Shown: positions 28,401-37,393, numbered from the stretch's first letter. The stretch: DNA of 64,000 nt from Bacteroidaceae bacterium (GCA_017427185.1 JAFRTJ010000056.1:1-64000), one strand, 5' to 3'. The notes: a model not told the origin generated them from the sequence alone. A program made the numbers and translations.

Positions 28401-30416
28401 ATGGAATCCTTACTGCCCAGCCATTTTATTCGTACTTCCCTTTTAGTAAGGAAGTGGGCGAGGATGTTGTTTCTTTTTACCCTTTTCATATTTTCCTCCT
28501 TTCATCTCCACGCTCAGATCAATACCGACCGAGTGATGCTGATGGGCCGAAATGCCCTATATTACGAAGATTATGTGTTGGCAATCCAGCGTTTCAATAT
28601 GGTCATCAATGCTAAACCTTGGTTGGGTGAACCTTACTTCTATCGTGGTTTGGCAAAGTTTTATCTGGAAGATTATTCGGGTTCTGAGATCGATTGCAGC
28701 AGTGCGCTTGAGAAGAATCCCTATATGGCGAATTATTACGAGTTGAGAGCTTTGTGCTGCATCAATCAGAACAAATATCAGTTGGCAGAGGAGGATTACA
28801 AGAAAGCCATTGGGATCACGCCTATGGATCGTAATTGTTGGCACAATATGGTCTTATGTCAATTGGAACTGAAAGAATATGCTCAGGCAGATTCTTCGCT
28901 AGACTACATGATAAAATACTGGCCTAAAGAAGCTATACACTACACGTTGAAGGCTCAGGTTGCTTTTGCTGAGCAGGATACGTTGCAAGGGGAGAAATGG
29001 GTGGATCGTGCATTGGAAGTGAATCCTTATGAGGGTCCCGCTTGGAGTATGAAAGCTATGGTATGCTCGCAACGAGGCGAGTACAAGCAGGCGGAGGAGG
29101 CTTTGGACAAGGCCATCGTACAGCAACCACGTGTGGCCGGACTTTATATCAACAGAGCTTTGGCTCGTTACAACCAGGATAATCTGCGAGGAGCCATGTC
29201 GGACTATGATACAGCGCTTGAAATGGAGCCTGGTAACTATCTTGGGCACTTCAACCGCGCATTGTTGCGTGCCAGCGTAGGCGAAGACAACCTGGCTATC
29301 GAGGATTTCAATTTCGTACTTGAACGGGAACCGGACAACATGATTGCCCTTTACAACCGTGCCCTCCTGCTTGACAACACAGGAGACTATAATGGAGCTA
29401 TCCGCGACATCAGCGCTGTGATTAATGAATATCCACAGTTTTGGGCAGGTTATCAGAAGCGTGCTTCCATTCGCCGAAAAATAGGAGACATTTATGGAGC
29501 GGAACGAGATGAGTTTAAAATCATGCAGGCACAGTTGGCCGTCACATTAGGAACCTACAAGTCCACAGGAAAGACACGAAAGAAGAGCGAGAAGAATATA
29601 GAGGATTACGACAAGCTGGTGGAAGAAGACACTCACGAAGAGGAGAACGAATATGCCACTGAGTATCGTGGACGTGTTCAAAACCGGCAGACAGAGCTGA
29701 AGCCCCAGCATCTTTATGTGCTGAGTTATTATCGGCAGGAGAAATCGATAAGTCATTATGTGGCTTTCTCGAAATGGGTTGATCTTCTGAATGCTCAGAA
29801 GAAACTTCCTGGAGTGTTGTATCTGACTGATACAGAAGGAAATCTGACTGAGACAATGATTCAGACTCATTTCGACCATATTGCTGAGGCAACAGAGAAA
29901 CTGGAGAAGATGCCCAATGATTCAATCCTGTTGCTGCAGCGTGCGCTCGATTATTATCACGTGCGTGACTTCGAGAATGCAATAGCCGACCTTAACAACC
30001 TGCTCACTTTCCAGACCGACAATGTGCTTGCTCTCTTCCTGCGGGCTCAGGTCCGTTGTGCTGAGTTGGAAGCATCAGGAACAGCAATGCAGGCTCAGGA
30101 TGTTCGACTTGGTTACCTGATGGCTCTGCAGGATTTGACACGTTGCACTGAACTGGCTCCCGATTTCGTCTACGCCCACTATAATCGGGGAGGAGTTCAG
30201 ATTCTGTTGGCGGATTATCCAGCTGCCATCGAATCTTATACGGAGACACTTCGCTTGGACAATCAATTCCCCGCTGCATATTTCAATCGTGGTGTAGCCC
30301 ATCTGATGTCTGACAAATCTGATGAAGGGCTTTCTGACCTCAGTCAAGCTGGTGAATATGGGTTGTATTCAGCCTATAATTTGATAAAACGATACTCAAC
30401 AAAGAAGCAGAAGTGA
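28401..30416 (+). CDS. Exported TPR-repeat protein
   Basis: About 671 residues. A hydrophobic segment (MLFLFTLFIFSSFHLHAQ) ends in a plausible signal-peptidase site; the true start could be ATG 28401, which gives a long basic n-region, or ATG 28464. At least eight tetratricopeptide repeats follow (YYEDYVLAIQRFNMVI, FYRGLAKFYLEDYSGSEID, YINRALARYNQDNLRGAMSD, HFNRALLRASVGEDNLAIED, ALYNRALLLDNTGDYNGAIR, AYFNRGVAHLMSDKSDEGLSD). A charged linker (KTRKKSEKNIEDYDKL) divides two TPR blocks near residue 395. It is probably a periplasmic scaffold. It follows def in the SPOR-ruvX-def run; no enzymatic domain was seen. Confidence 0.85.
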   Translation: MESLLPSHFIRTSLLVRKWARMLFLFTLFIFSSFHLHAQINTDRVMLMGRNALYYEDYVLAIQRFNMVINAKPWLGEPYFYRGLAKFYLEDYSGSEIDCSSALEKNPYMANYYELRALCCINQNKYQLAEEDYKKAIGITPMDRNCWHNMVLCQLELKEYAQADSSLDYMIKYWPKEAIHYTLKAQVAFAEQDTLQGEKWVDRALEVNPYEGPAWSMKAMVCSQRGEYKQAEEALDKAIVQQPRVAGLYINRALARYNQDNLRGAMSDYDTALEMEPGNYLGHFNRALLRASVGEDNLAIEDFNFVLEREPDNMIALYNRALLLDNTGDYNGAIRDISAVINEYPQFWAGYQKRASIRRKIGDIYGAERDEFKIMQAQLAVTLGTYKSTGKTRKKSEKNIEDYDKLVEEDTHEEENEYATEYRGRVQNRQTELKPQHLYVLSYYRQEKSISHYVAFSKWVDLLNAQKKLPGVLYLTDTEGNLTETMIQTHFDHIAEATEKLEKMPNDSILLLQRALDYYHVRDFENAIADLNNLLTFQTDNVLALFLRAQVRCAELEASGTAMQAQDVRLGYLMALQDLTRCTELAPDFVYAHYNRGGVQILLADYPAAIESYTETLRLDNQFPAAYFNRGVAHLMSDKSDEGLSDLSQAGEYGLYSAYNLIKRYSTKKQK

Positions 30417-30457
30417 CTTTTTTTGCATAAAGAGGTTCGTAATTGACTAAAAATATG

Positions 30458-30465
30458 TATCTTTG
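30458..30465 (+). promoter_or_regulatory. -7 box of the thrS operon promoter
   Basis: TATCTTTG, 35 bases before the thrS ATG at 30501. The -33 region has only weak TTCG/TTG matches. The leader would be under 30 bases, too short for a T-box-like or pseudo-anticodon control region. Confidence 0.55.
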
Positions 30466-30500
30466 TACCCTTGAAAATTAGAATATTAATAAAATGCGAT

Positions 30501-32444
30501 ATGATAAAAATAACTTTTCCCGATGGCTCGGTTCGTGAATACGAAGCTGGAGTGACCGGTTATCAGATAGCTGAAAGCATCTCGCCCCGTTTGGCTCAGG
30601 ATGTTTTGGCTTGTGGCGTGAATGGTGAGACAGTTGAGTTGAATCGTCCTATTTGCGAGGATTCCAGTATTGTTCTTTATAAGTGGGATGACAAAGAAGG
30701 CAAGCATGCTTTCTGGCACACCAGTGCCCACCTGATGGCAGAAGCTCTACAGGAACTCTATCCTGGGATCCAGTTCGGTATTGGTCCTGCTATCGAAAAT
30801 GGTTTTTATTACGACGTAATGCCTCCCGAAGGAGTCGTGATTCGTGAAGGTGACTTCGTCACTATCGAGAAGAAAATGGCTGATCTGATTCAGAAGAAGG
30901 AAGAACTGGTTCGGCGTGACATTTCCAAGGCTGATGCGCTGAAGTTCTTTGGCGATCATGGCCAGACCTACAAGAATGAACTAATCAATGACCTGGAGGA
31001 TGGTCATATCACGACTTATACTCAAGGTGCTTTCACCGACCTATGTCGTGGCCCTCATCTGCTGAGTACAGCTCCCATCAAGGCTTGTAAGGTACTGGCT
31101 GTAAGTTCTGCTTACTGGCGTGGTGACGAGAAACGTCCCATGATGACACGTCTGTATGGTATCACCTTCCCTAAGAAGAAGTTGCTCGATGAGTATCTGG
31201 TTCTTTTGGAGGAGGCAAAAAAACGTGACCATCGCAAGATAGGCAAGGAAATGGAGCTCTTCATGTTCTCTGATATGGTTGGTAAGGGATTGCCTATCTG
31301 GTTGCCCAAAGGTACAGCATTGCGTTTGCGTCTGGAGGATTTCCTCAAAAAGATTCAGAAACGATATGGTTACCAACAGGTGATCACTCCCCACATCGGA
31401 AGCAAGGCTCTCTATGTGACGAGTGGGCACTGGGATCATTACGGCAAAGACAGTTTCCAGCCTATTCATACACCCGAAGAAGGCGAGGAGTATTTGTTGA
31501 AACCTATGAACTGCCCTCATCATTGTCAGATATATGCTTCTAAACCTCATAGTTACAAGGAATTGCCTTTCCGCTGTGCAGAGTTTGGTACGGTTTACCG
31601 TTATGAGCAGAGTGGCGAGTTGCACGGACTCACACGTGTTCGTTCGTTCACTCAGGATGATGCTCATATTTTCTGTCGTCCTGATCAGGTAAAGGATGAA
31701 TTCATCCGTGTGATGGAAATCATTCAAATTATTTTCGGGGCACTTGATTTTAACAACTTCGAGGCACAGATTTCATTGCGTGATCCCAACGATAAGGAGA
31801 AGTATATAGGTTCCGATGAGGTATGGGAAGCTGCCGAGAAGGCTATCATTGAAGCATGTGCTGAGAAGGGTATGAACACAACTACTGAGCTTGGCGAGGC
31901 TGCTTTCTATGGTCCCAAGTTGGACTTTATGGTAAAGGATGCTTTGGGACGTCGTTGGCAGTTGGGTACCATTCAGGTAGATTATAACTTGCCAGAGCGT
32001 TTTAATCTGGAGTATGTGGGTGAGGATAATCAGAAGCATCGTCCTGTGATGATTCATCGTGCTCCTTTCGGGAGTATGGAGCGATTCACTGCGGTGCTGA
32101 TTGAGCATACAGCTGGTCACTTCCCCTTGTGGTTGAGTCCTGATCAGGTTGCCATTCTTCCTGTTAGTGAGAAGTATAATGACTATGCCAGAAAGTTGCA
32201 GGAGTACTATGACAGCGTAGAGGTTCGCGCCTATGTAGATGACCGCAACGAGAAGATTGGTCGCAAGATTCGTGACAATGAGATGAAGCGTGTCCCCTAC
32301 ATGCTTATTGTGGGTCAAAACGAAGAGTCAGAAGGTACAGTTAGTTTCCGTCAGCAGGGTGGAGGCGAGCAAGGAAGCATGAAATATGAAGATTTTGGAA
32401 AGAAAATTCTTGATGAAGTGCGGAAAATGACAGAAAAGTATTAA
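30501..32444 (+). CDS. thrS: Threonyl-tRNA synthetase
   Basis: A 647-residue class II synthetase of normal length. Domains in order: TGS ([17 protein letters not shown]), the N2 editing domain ([20 protein letters not shown]-like DLCRGPHL), the catalytic core (motif 1 [17 protein letters not shown], motif 2 [35 protein letters not shown], quoted in part, and motif 3 [11 protein letters not shown] with the MNCPHHC zinc site) and the anticodon-binding domain ([30 protein letters not shown]). The TTG at 30471 in the same frame is rejected. It heads the classical thrS-infC-rpmI-rplT cluster. Confidence 0.98.
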   Translation: MIKITFPDGSVREYEAGVTGYQIAESISPRLAQDVLACGVNGETVELNRPICEDSSIVLYKWDDKEGKHAFWHTSAHLMAEALQELYPGIQFGIGPAIENGFYYDVMPPEGVVIREGDFVTIEKKMADLIQKKEELVRRDISKADALKFFGDHGQTYKNELINDLEDGHITTYTQGAFTDLCRGPHLLSTAPIKACKVLAVSSAYWRGDEKRPMMTRLYGITFPKKKLLDEYLVLLEEAKKRDHRKIGKEMELFMFSDMVGKGLPIWLPKGTALRLRLEDFLKKIQKRYGYQQVITPHIGSKALYVTSGHWDHYGKDSFQPIHTPEEGEEYLLKPMNCPHHCQIYASKPHSYKELPFRCAEFGTVYRYEQSGELHGLTRVRSFTQDDAHIFCRPDQVKDEFIRVMEIIQIIFGALDFNNFEAQISLRDPNDKEKYIGSDEVWEAAEKAIIEACAEKGMNTTTELGEAAFYGPKLDFMVKDALGRRWQLGTIQVDYNLPERFNLEYVGEDNQKHRPVMIHRAPFGSMERFTAVLIEHTAGHFPLWLSPDQVAILPVSEKYNDYARKLQEYYDSVEVRAYVDDRNEKIGRKIRDNEMKRVPYMLIVGQNEESEGTVSFRQQGGGEQGSMKYEDFGKKILDEVRKMTEKY

Positions 32445-32449
32445 TTTTG
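32442..32449 (+). promoter_or_regulatory. -7 box for infC, embracing the thrS stop codon
   Basis: TAATTTTG fits TAnnTTTG; its first three bases are the thrS stop codon (32442-32444). It is followed by a CACCC start-like region and lies 21 bases before the infC ATG. No clear -33 box, so infC may also rely on thrS read-through. Confidence 0.45.
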
Positions 32450-32470
32450 CACCCGATTTTAAAATAATTA

Positions 32471-33130
32471 ATGAAGAAAGACAACTTAAAGCAGCAGTAT
32501 CGCGTCAACGATCAGATCCACGTTCACGAGGTTCGCGTCGTAGGTGATGATATAGAGTCAACGGTACTTCCTACCTATAAGGCCCTTCAGCTAGCAGAGC
32601 AGAAAGGAGTGGACTTGGTAGAGATTTCTCCAAATGCCCAGCCTCCTGTATGCCGTCTGATTGATTACAGCAAATTCCTGTATCAGCAGAAGAAACACCA
32701 GAAGGAGATGAAGGCCAAGCAGACCAAAATCGAGATCAAGGAGATTCGTTTTGGACCACAGACGGATGATCACGACTACAACTTCAAGTTGAAGCATGCT
32801 CAGAGTTTCCTTCAGGAGGGTGACAAAGTAAAGGCTTATGTGTTCTTCAAAGGGCGCAGCATCCTCTTCAAGGAGCAGGGTGAGGTTCTTCTTTTGCGCT
32901 TCGCAGCTGATTTGGAAGACTACGGAAAGGTGGAACAGATGCCTCAGCTGGAGGGTAAACGCATGATCATGTTCATCGCACCCAAGAAGCAAGTTGGTGG
33001 CAAGAAGACAGAAACTGCAACTGCAGGAGTTGTCCAAGTAGAGAGTCCTCGCGAGAAGAAGGCACCACAGCAGAAAGCTCGCAAAGAGTACACAGGACCC
33101 AAAGTAGAGGGGGAGGACTTCGACGATTAA
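32471..33130 (+). CDS. infC: Translation initiation factor IF-3
   Basis: A 219-residue protein. The N-domain ([50 protein letters not shown], quoted in part) and C-domain ([38 protein letters not shown], in part) are complete. After about residue 177 it carries a lysine-, alanine- and acidic-rich extension of about 40 residues ([30 protein letters not shown]), a Bacteroidetes trait. The start codon is ATG; E. coli uses AUU at this gene for feedback, so that mechanism is absent here. IF-3 acts on the 30S subunit to ensure start-codon fidelity. Confidence 0.96.
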   Translation: MKKDNLKQQYRVNDQIHVHEVRVVGDDIESTVLPTYKALQLAEQKGVDLVEISPNAQPPVCRLIDYSKFLYQQKKHQKEMKAKQTKIEIKEIRFGPQTDDHDYNFKLKHAQSFLQEGDKVKAYVFFKGRSILFKEQGEVLLLRFAADLEDYGKVEQMPQLEGKRMIMFIAPKKQVGGKKTETATAGVVQVESPREKKAPQQKARKEYTGPKVEGEDFDD

Positions 33131-33151
33131 AAAATAAAGAAAAGAACGATA

Positions 33152-33181
33152 GTGCGTAACGCTTGGTATATGCGTTGCCAC
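33152..33181 (+). promoter_or_regulatory. Leader hairpin upstream of rpmI
   Basis: GTG(33152-33154), a bulged C, then GTAACGC (33156-33162) pair with GCGTTGC (33172-33178) and CAC (33179-33181): ten pairs including one G-U, with a nine-base loop. There is no T-run after it, so it is not an intrinsic terminator. It lies 39 bases before the rpmI ATG and is a candidate ribosomal-protein autoregulatory site. Confidence 0.5.
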
Positions 33182-33219
33182 ATCATTATTAATAATTATA
33201 AATATTTAAACAAACAATT

Positions 33220-33417
33220 ATGCCAAAAGTAAAGACTAATTCCGGCGCAAAGAAGAGATTCACGCTAACCGGTACTGGCAAGGTAAAGCGTCACCACGCA
33301 TACCACAGCCACATCTTGACGAAGAAGACAAAGAAACAAAAGAGAAATCTGGACCACAGCGCAATCGTTGTACACGAGAACCTGAAGCAAGTTCGTGATC
33401 TTCTGTGTTTACGTTAA
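33220..33417 (+). CDS. rpmI: 50S ribosomal protein L35
   Basis: A 65-residue, very basic protein with the family pattern [40 protein letters not shown]. Bound to the large subunit near the polypeptide exit region. Second-last gene of thrS-infC-rpmI-rplT, with hairpins both before it and between it and rplT. Confidence 0.98.
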   Translation: MPKVKTNSGAKKRFTLTGTGKVKRHHAYHSHILTKKTKKQKRNLDHSAIVVHENLKQVRDLLCLR

Positions 33418-33460
33418 TCTTCCAAATTCAAGACACAGTTTTTAACTTAAGTTGTTAACC

Positions 33461-33507
33461 GAATGTTTAGCATAAAGTTCGTCTATGGATAGGCGGCGCT
33501 AACGTTC
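33461..33507 (+). promoter_or_regulatory. Structured spacer between rpmI and rplT (candidate L20 regulatory RNA)
   Basis: An outer stem pairs 33461-33471 with 33498-33507 (ten pairs, one bulged T, one G-U). Inside it a second stem pairs 33481-33485 with 33490-33494 around a TGGA loop. The structure ends 15 bases before the rplT ATG, over which there is only an A-rich stretch. In E. coli and Bacillus L20 represses its own operon by binding a leader RNA that imitates its 23S rRNA site; here a similar role is inferred from position and structure alone. Confidence 0.5.
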
Positions 33508-33522
33508 AAAAAGAAAAAAATT

Positions 33523-33867
33523 ATGCCAAGATCAGTAAATCATGTAGCTTCAAGAGCTAAAAGAAAGAAAATCCTGAAACTCACCAGAGGTTATTTTGGT
33601 GCTCGTAAGAATGTTTGGACTGTTGCCAAGAATGCTTGGGAGAAAGGTCTTACCTATGCTTACCGCGATCGTCGTACGAAGAAGCGCAACTTCCGTGCTT
33701 TGTGGATTCAGCGTATCAATGCTGCTGCTCGTCTGGAAGGTATGAGCTATTCTCAGTTGATGGGACTTCTGCACAAAGGTGGTATCGAGATCAACCGTAA
33801 GGTTCTCGCCGACCTGGCAGTAAATCATCCTGAGGCTTTCAAGGCTATCGTTGCTAAGGTTAAGTAA
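33523..33867 (+). CDS. rplT: 50S ribosomal protein L20
   Basis: A 114-residue basic protein ([56 protein letters not shown]), all conserved family sequence. It is needed early in 50S assembly and in other bacteria represses its own operon. Last gene of the thrS cluster, followed by an intrinsic terminator and a convergent structured RNA gene. Confidence 0.98.
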   Translation: MPRSVNHVASRAKRKKILKLTRGYFGARKNVWTVAKNAWEKGLTYAYRDRRTKKRNFRALWIQRINAAARLEGMSYSQLMGLLHKGGIEINRKVLADLAVNHPEAFKAIVAKVK

Positions 33868-33897
33868 TCGGTCTATTTCTGGATTTGATTTACAGAA

Positions 33898-33934
33898 AAA
33901 GCGTGCTCCTGTATTGGGATGCACGCTTTCTTTG
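33898..33934 (+). terminator. Terminator of the thrS-infC-rpmI-rplT operon
   Basis: A perfect nine-base stem, AAAGCGTGC (33898-33906) with GCACGCTTT (33921-33929), has a 14-base loop and is followed by a T-rich stretch. It starts 31 bases after the rplT stop. Confidence 0.85.
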
Positions 33935-33936
33935 TA

Positions 33937-34139
33937 TAAAAAGCCACGCTGATGATGTGATGAAACTCCGAACACAAAAAGTTTTGAGATGTTCGTTACC
34001 TTTGTAATCCACCGACTATGTGTTACTCCTATCGGAGCGTGGCCCGCCATTAGTAACGAAACTATTCTCGGTTTCATTAAATTATTGATGAGATTCCCAG
34101 TCAAACCAGCGCGGCTAAGTCTTTTACTCATCTCTTTTC
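33937..34139 (-). ncRNA. Candidate Bacteroidales-1 / 6S-like structured RNA
   Basis: A perfect minus-strand promoter (34145-34176) predicts a transcript starting near 34139 that runs toward rplT and ends in a T-run (33942-33938) immediately after GCGTGGC. Within it, AGCGTGGC at the 3' end can pair with GCCACGCT in the middle (plus-strand 33943-33950 and 34036-34043). A local hairpin is present (plus-strand CGAACA 33968-33973 with TGTTCG 33989-33994). An RNA family called Bacteroidales-1 is known from comparative work to lie downstream of the L20 gene, with a Bacteroidetes promoter at its 5' end and a terminator at its 3' end, and I recall it being regarded as the 6S RNA of this group. Position, orientation, length of about 200 bases and promoter all fit. 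No covariance model was run. Confidence 0.6.
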
Positions 34140-34144
34140 ATTTG

Positions 34145-34176
34145 CAAATATAATTTTTTTTGGACGTTCTAACAAA
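34145..34176 (-). promoter_or_regulatory. Promoter of the minus-strand structured RNA
   Basis: TTTG (34176-34173), exactly 20 bases, then TATATTTG (34152-34145) on the minus strand: a full consensus promoter with no protein gene convincingly downstream. Confidence 0.78.
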
Positions 34177-34225
34177 TTTATCTCCTTTTTTTTGAGTGAT
34201 ATCCTGCTTTTTCTTGTTTTTTTGC

Positions 34226-34233
34226 TATATTTG
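34226..34233 (+). promoter_or_regulatory. -7 box of the malQ promoter
   Basis: TATATTTG, 38 bases before the malQ ATG at 34272. The upstream -33 region is T-rich without a well-spaced TTTG. No other feature was seen between it and the structured-RNA promoter. Confidence 0.5.
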
Positions 34234-34271
34234 TCAGTAAGTTTTGTAATTTAGCAAGAAAATACACGTTT

Positions 34272-36953
34272 ATGAAACTGCAATTTTCACTGGAATATCG
34301 GACTCAGTGGGGGCAATCTGTAGCTGTGGAACTCACTTTGTACCGTCATCAGGGAATTCGAGTGAATTCTCGGATATCTTTGGATACTTCGGATGGACTG
34401 CAATGGAGTGGAGATGTTCAGGTAATCGAGCGGGATGTTTCCTCGTTTGAGTATCGGTATGTGATTGTAGAGAATGACCAAATCGTGCGGCGTGAATGGA
34501 ATGCTGTGCCTCGTCGTTTCCCTGCGGATTCCACGCGTACATTTATATTTCCTGATTATTGGAGAGATATCCCTCAGTTGAATCACCTCTACAGTTCAGC
34601 ATACATTCATGCTGTTTCACATTTTGAGGCGAAGGATCCCAATTTCGTCTATTACGAGCAGACTTTGGTATTCCGTGTCCAGGCTCCTCAGTTGCACGAA
34701 GGGCAGGCGCTAGCACTCTTGGGCAGTCAGCCACCTTTAGGAGCATGGGACCCACTTCGTGCCTTGCGTATGGAGCGTGCTGGCATCAATGAGTGGGTTG
34801 TCAGTCTGAGTGCTGCCTATCTGTATCTGCCTTTTGAGTACAAATATGTCATTGTTGATGAAGCGACAGGCAATTTGATTCAATGGGAGGAAGGTGACAA
34901 TCGCTTGAGTCCCTCTGGTTCCATCCCTCAGAATCATGTAGTGGTTATCTATGACGAGATTGTCCATGTTGCTGATGAGCATTGGAAAGCCGCAGGTATC
35001 GTGATTCCCCTGTTCTCCCTTCGCAGTACGATGAGTCAGGGCATAGGTGATTTTGGGGATTTGAAGCGTATGGTCGATTGGGCAAACCTGGCAGGAATGA
35101 CTGTTATTCAGTTGCTTCCCATCAATGATACCACACAGACACATACATGGACTGACAGTTATCCCTACAACTGCATTTCCATTTATGCCCTCCATCCGAT
35201 GTATATCGATTTGCAGCAGCTGCCTCCTGTCAATGATGCAGCTTTCATGTTGGAATACGAAAAGAAACGTCGTGAGCTGAATGCCTTAAAGCAGGTTGAC
35301 TATGAGCAGGTGAATATATTGAAACAGGACTATCTGCAGCGTTTGTTTAAGCAGGAGGGCCAACGTGTTCTGAAATCTGCTGAGTATGAGGAGTTCTATC
35401 AGAAGAACCAGGAATGGCTTGTTCCCTATACGGCTTTCTGCATGCTGCGCGATAAATATGACACCAGTGACTTCCATAGATGGCCACACTTCAAGACCTA
35501 TAAAGCTGAGGACATCTATGCTTTGGTTGAAAAGAAAGTCAAGGGGACCAGTTTTTATGCTTTCCAGCAGTACATCTTGGACAAACAGCTGAGCGAAACT
35601 ACCGCTTATGCCCGTTCAAAGGGAGTTGTTCTTAAGGGGGATGTGCCTATCGGTATCAGTCGCTACAGTGTGGAAGCCTGGAAGGAACCTTTCTATTTCC
35701 ACATGAATGGCCAGGCAGGTGCGCCGCCCGATGATTTCAGCGTGAATGGCCAGAATTGGGGGTTCCCCACTTATGACTGGGACCGTATGGCTCAAGACGG
35801 TTATCGCTGGTGGATTCGTCGTTTCCGCAAGATGGCTGAGTATTTCGATGCTTTCCGTATCGATCATGTGCTTGGTTTCTTCCGCATTTGGGAGATTCCC
35901 TTGCACAGCGTCCATGGGTTGCTCGGACAGTTCTCACCAGCTCTGCCCATGAGTGCCGATGAGATAGAGGGCTTTGGACTACATTTCCAGAAAGAGCTCT
36001 TTACGCAACCTTATATAACTGATCAGGTGCTCAATTCCATCTTTGGAGGTATGGCCGATCATGTCCGTACTGCCTATCTGACCAAGATTGACGATACTCG
36101 TTATGCGATGCGACCCGAGTATGCAACTCAGCGACAGGTGGAGGCTGCTTTTCAAGACATGTCGGACGACTCGTCCCTTGCCCTGCGTGATGGGTTGTAC
36201 TCGCTGATAAGCGACGTTCTCTTTGTGCCCGACATCCACAATCCAGAGCTCTACCATCCACGTATCTCTGCCACAGAGGATCACATTTTCCGTAACCTTT
36301 CATGGCATGATCAGGAAGCATTCCGATGCCTCTATGAACACTACTTCTACCATCGGCACAATGATTTCTGGTACGATCAGGCAATGAAGAAGCTTCCATC
36401 GCTGGTTGAATCCACTCAGATGTTGGCCTGTGGTGAGGATTTGGGGATGGTTCCTGCATGCGTGGGCCCTGTGATGGAAAGACTGCGTATGCTCAGCCTC
36501 GAGATTCAGGCGATGCCCAAGAAGCCTGGGTTGCTCTTTGGTCACTTGGGGGACAACCCTTATCGCAGCGTGAGCACCATCTTTACTCACGATATGGTCA
36601 CCCTGCGTGCCTGGTGGGAGGAAGATTATGACAGGACGCAACGATACTATAATGAAATCCTGCATCACGATGGATCTGCGCCTCGCGTCATGCCTGGATG
36701 GCTGGCAGAGGAGGTTGTCTCGCGTCATCTCTATTGTCCCAGCATGTTGTGCCTGATCAGTTTCCAGGATTGGATTTCCATGGACGAGAAGTTGCGCTAT
36801 CCCTATCCTGATGATGAGCGCATCAATATCCCATCCATTCCTCGCCACCAGTGGCGTTATCGCATGCATCTCACAATCGAGGACCTGATGCAGGCTAGTG
36901 ATTTCAACAGTCATGTGCGCTTGCTCATCCAGCGTGGAGGACGTCTCAACTGA
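34272..36953 (+). CDS. malQ: 4-alpha-glucanotransferase (amylomaltase) with two N-terminal starch-binding domains
   Basis: An 893-residue GH77 enzyme. Residues about 1-105 and 122-230 are two CBM20-like starch-binding domains (the second with LGSQPPLGAWDP, LPFEYKYVIVD, WEEGDNR). The GH77 barrel follows (PLFSLRSTMSQGIGDFGDL, SYPYNCISIYALHP, FDAFRIDHVLGFFRIWEIP, CGEDLGMVPACV, THDMVTLRAWWEED); the catalytic Asp, Glu and Asp lie in RIDH, GEDLG and HDMVT. This is the long type related to plant DPE2, usual in Bacteroidetes. It moves maltosyl/glucosyl units between alpha-1,4-glucans in the cytoplasm, where no signal peptide is needed and none is seen. Monocistronic, ending in a clear terminator. Confidence 0.95.
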   Translation: MKLQFSLEYRTQWGQSVAVELTLYRHQGIRVNSRISLDTSDGLQWSGDVQVIERDVSSFEYRYVIVENDQIVRREWNAVPRRFPADSTRTFIFPDYWRDIPQLNHLYSSAYIHAVSHFEAKDPNFVYYEQTLVFRVQAPQLHEGQALALLGSQPPLGAWDPLRALRMERAGINEWVVSLSAAYLYLPFEYKYVIVDEATGNLIQWEEGDNRLSPSGSIPQNHVVVIYDEIVHVADEHWKAAGIVIPLFSLRSTMSQGIGDFGDLKRMVDWANLAGMTVIQLLPINDTTQTHTWTDSYPYNCISIYALHPMYIDLQQLPPVNDAAFMLEYEKKRRELNALKQVDYEQVNILKQDYLQRLFKQEGQRVLKSAEYEEFYQKNQEWLVPYTAFCMLRDKYDTSDFHRWPHFKTYKAEDIYALVEKKVKGTSFYAFQQYILDKQLSETTAYARSKGVVLKGDVPIGISRYSVEAWKEPFYFHMNGQAGAPPDDFSVNGQNWGFPTYDWDRMAQDGYRWWIRRFRKMAEYFDAFRIDHVLGFFRIWEIPLHSVHGLLGQFSPALPMSADEIEGFGLHFQKELFTQPYITDQVLNSIFGGMADHVRTAYLTKIDDTRYAMRPEYATQRQVEAAFQDMSDDSSLALRDGLYSLISDVLFVPDIHNPELYHPRISATEDHIFRNLSWHDQEAFRCLYEHYFYHRHNDFWYDQAMKKLPSLVESTQMLACGEDLGMVPACVGPVMERLRMLSLEIQAMPKKPGLLFGHLGDNPYRSVSTIFTHDMVTLRAWWEEDYDRTQRYYNEILHHDGSAPRVMPGWLAEEVVSRHLYCPSMLCLISFQDWISMDEKLRYPYPDDERINIPSIPRHQWRYRMHLTIEDLMQASDFNSHVRLLIQRGGRLN

Positions 36954-36980
36954 TAAATGACAAAATTCTCTCTTTAAGAA

Positions 36981-37022
36981 ATGTTCACCGGCTGGTATTA
37001 CGCCATATGGTGAATATTTTTT
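36981..37022 (+). terminator. malQ terminator
   Basis: Nine pairs with one G-U (36981-36989 with 37009-37017) close a 19-base loop and are followed by TTTTT. It starts 28 bases after the malQ stop. Confidence 0.75.
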
Positions 37023-37114
37023 GATTATTCAACCCAATGTTTGTGGGCAAACACTTTTCCAGCAGAGGGATAGCCAATGGCTTTATCAGCCCCCCAAAAA
37101 TAATTTTGCAGACG

Positions 37115-37247
37115 CGACACGTTGAAATCGTAAAGACAACACGTTGAGTTGCCCGAAACGACACGTTGATTTGGGGAACATAACACGTTGTGTCTGGATG
37201 TTTGACGTAGGTGTCAGAAGAGCATAATCCATGTATGTATATCCTAA
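37115..37247. repeat. Intergenic near-palindrome array B (four perfect-core copies plus one degenerate) with conserved flank
   Basis: ACACGTTG occurs at 37117-37124, 37139-37146, 37161-37168 and 37183-37190, each exactly 22 bp from the next; a degenerate GACGT copy is centred 20 bp further on (37204-37208). The 22-bp units share RACACGTTG and then diverge. 37229-37247 resembles the flank of array A. A TAATTTTG promoter-like box lies just before the array (37101-37108). The array lies between the ends of malQ and the 885-residue lipoprotein. The minus-strand frame across it reads every copy in a different phase, so the repetition is not at protein level. Elsewhere in 36957-37432 only the two terminators were seen. 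Confidence 0.85.
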
Positions 37248-37354
37248 TAACTTTTTCATGAACTTTTTGGAGTGTCTTTTGTTTTCTATGCTTCGTGGTG
37301 AAGAATGAAAGCACATTTTCCATATGTTGTCATGGGAATTTGGTGAAGACCGAG

Positions 37355-37393
37355 TAAAAAGATACCCCAGCAAGATTCTTCTTGCTGGGGTAT
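37355..37393 (-). terminator. Terminator of the BACON-type lipoprotein gene
   Basis: A perfect 14-bp stem (37362-37375 with 37380-37393) has a four-base loop; on the minus strand it is followed by TTTTT (37360-37356). It lies 40 bases after the lipoprotein stop and is one of the strongest hairpins in the window. Confidence 0.88.

Noticed and set aside
33550-34131. Minus-strand ORF of 193 codons starting just after the structured-RNA promoter
   Set aside because: Most of it is antisense to rplT, it shows no domain, and a T-run with strong RNA pairing would end the transcript near 33937.
37086-37373. Minus-strand ORF of 95 codons across array B
   Set aside because: It reads each 22-bp repeat in a different phase, its first third lies in the terminator of the neighbouring gene, and the related array A is interrupted by stops in the same orientation. 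A short form starting at an ATG near 37260 cannot be fully excluded.
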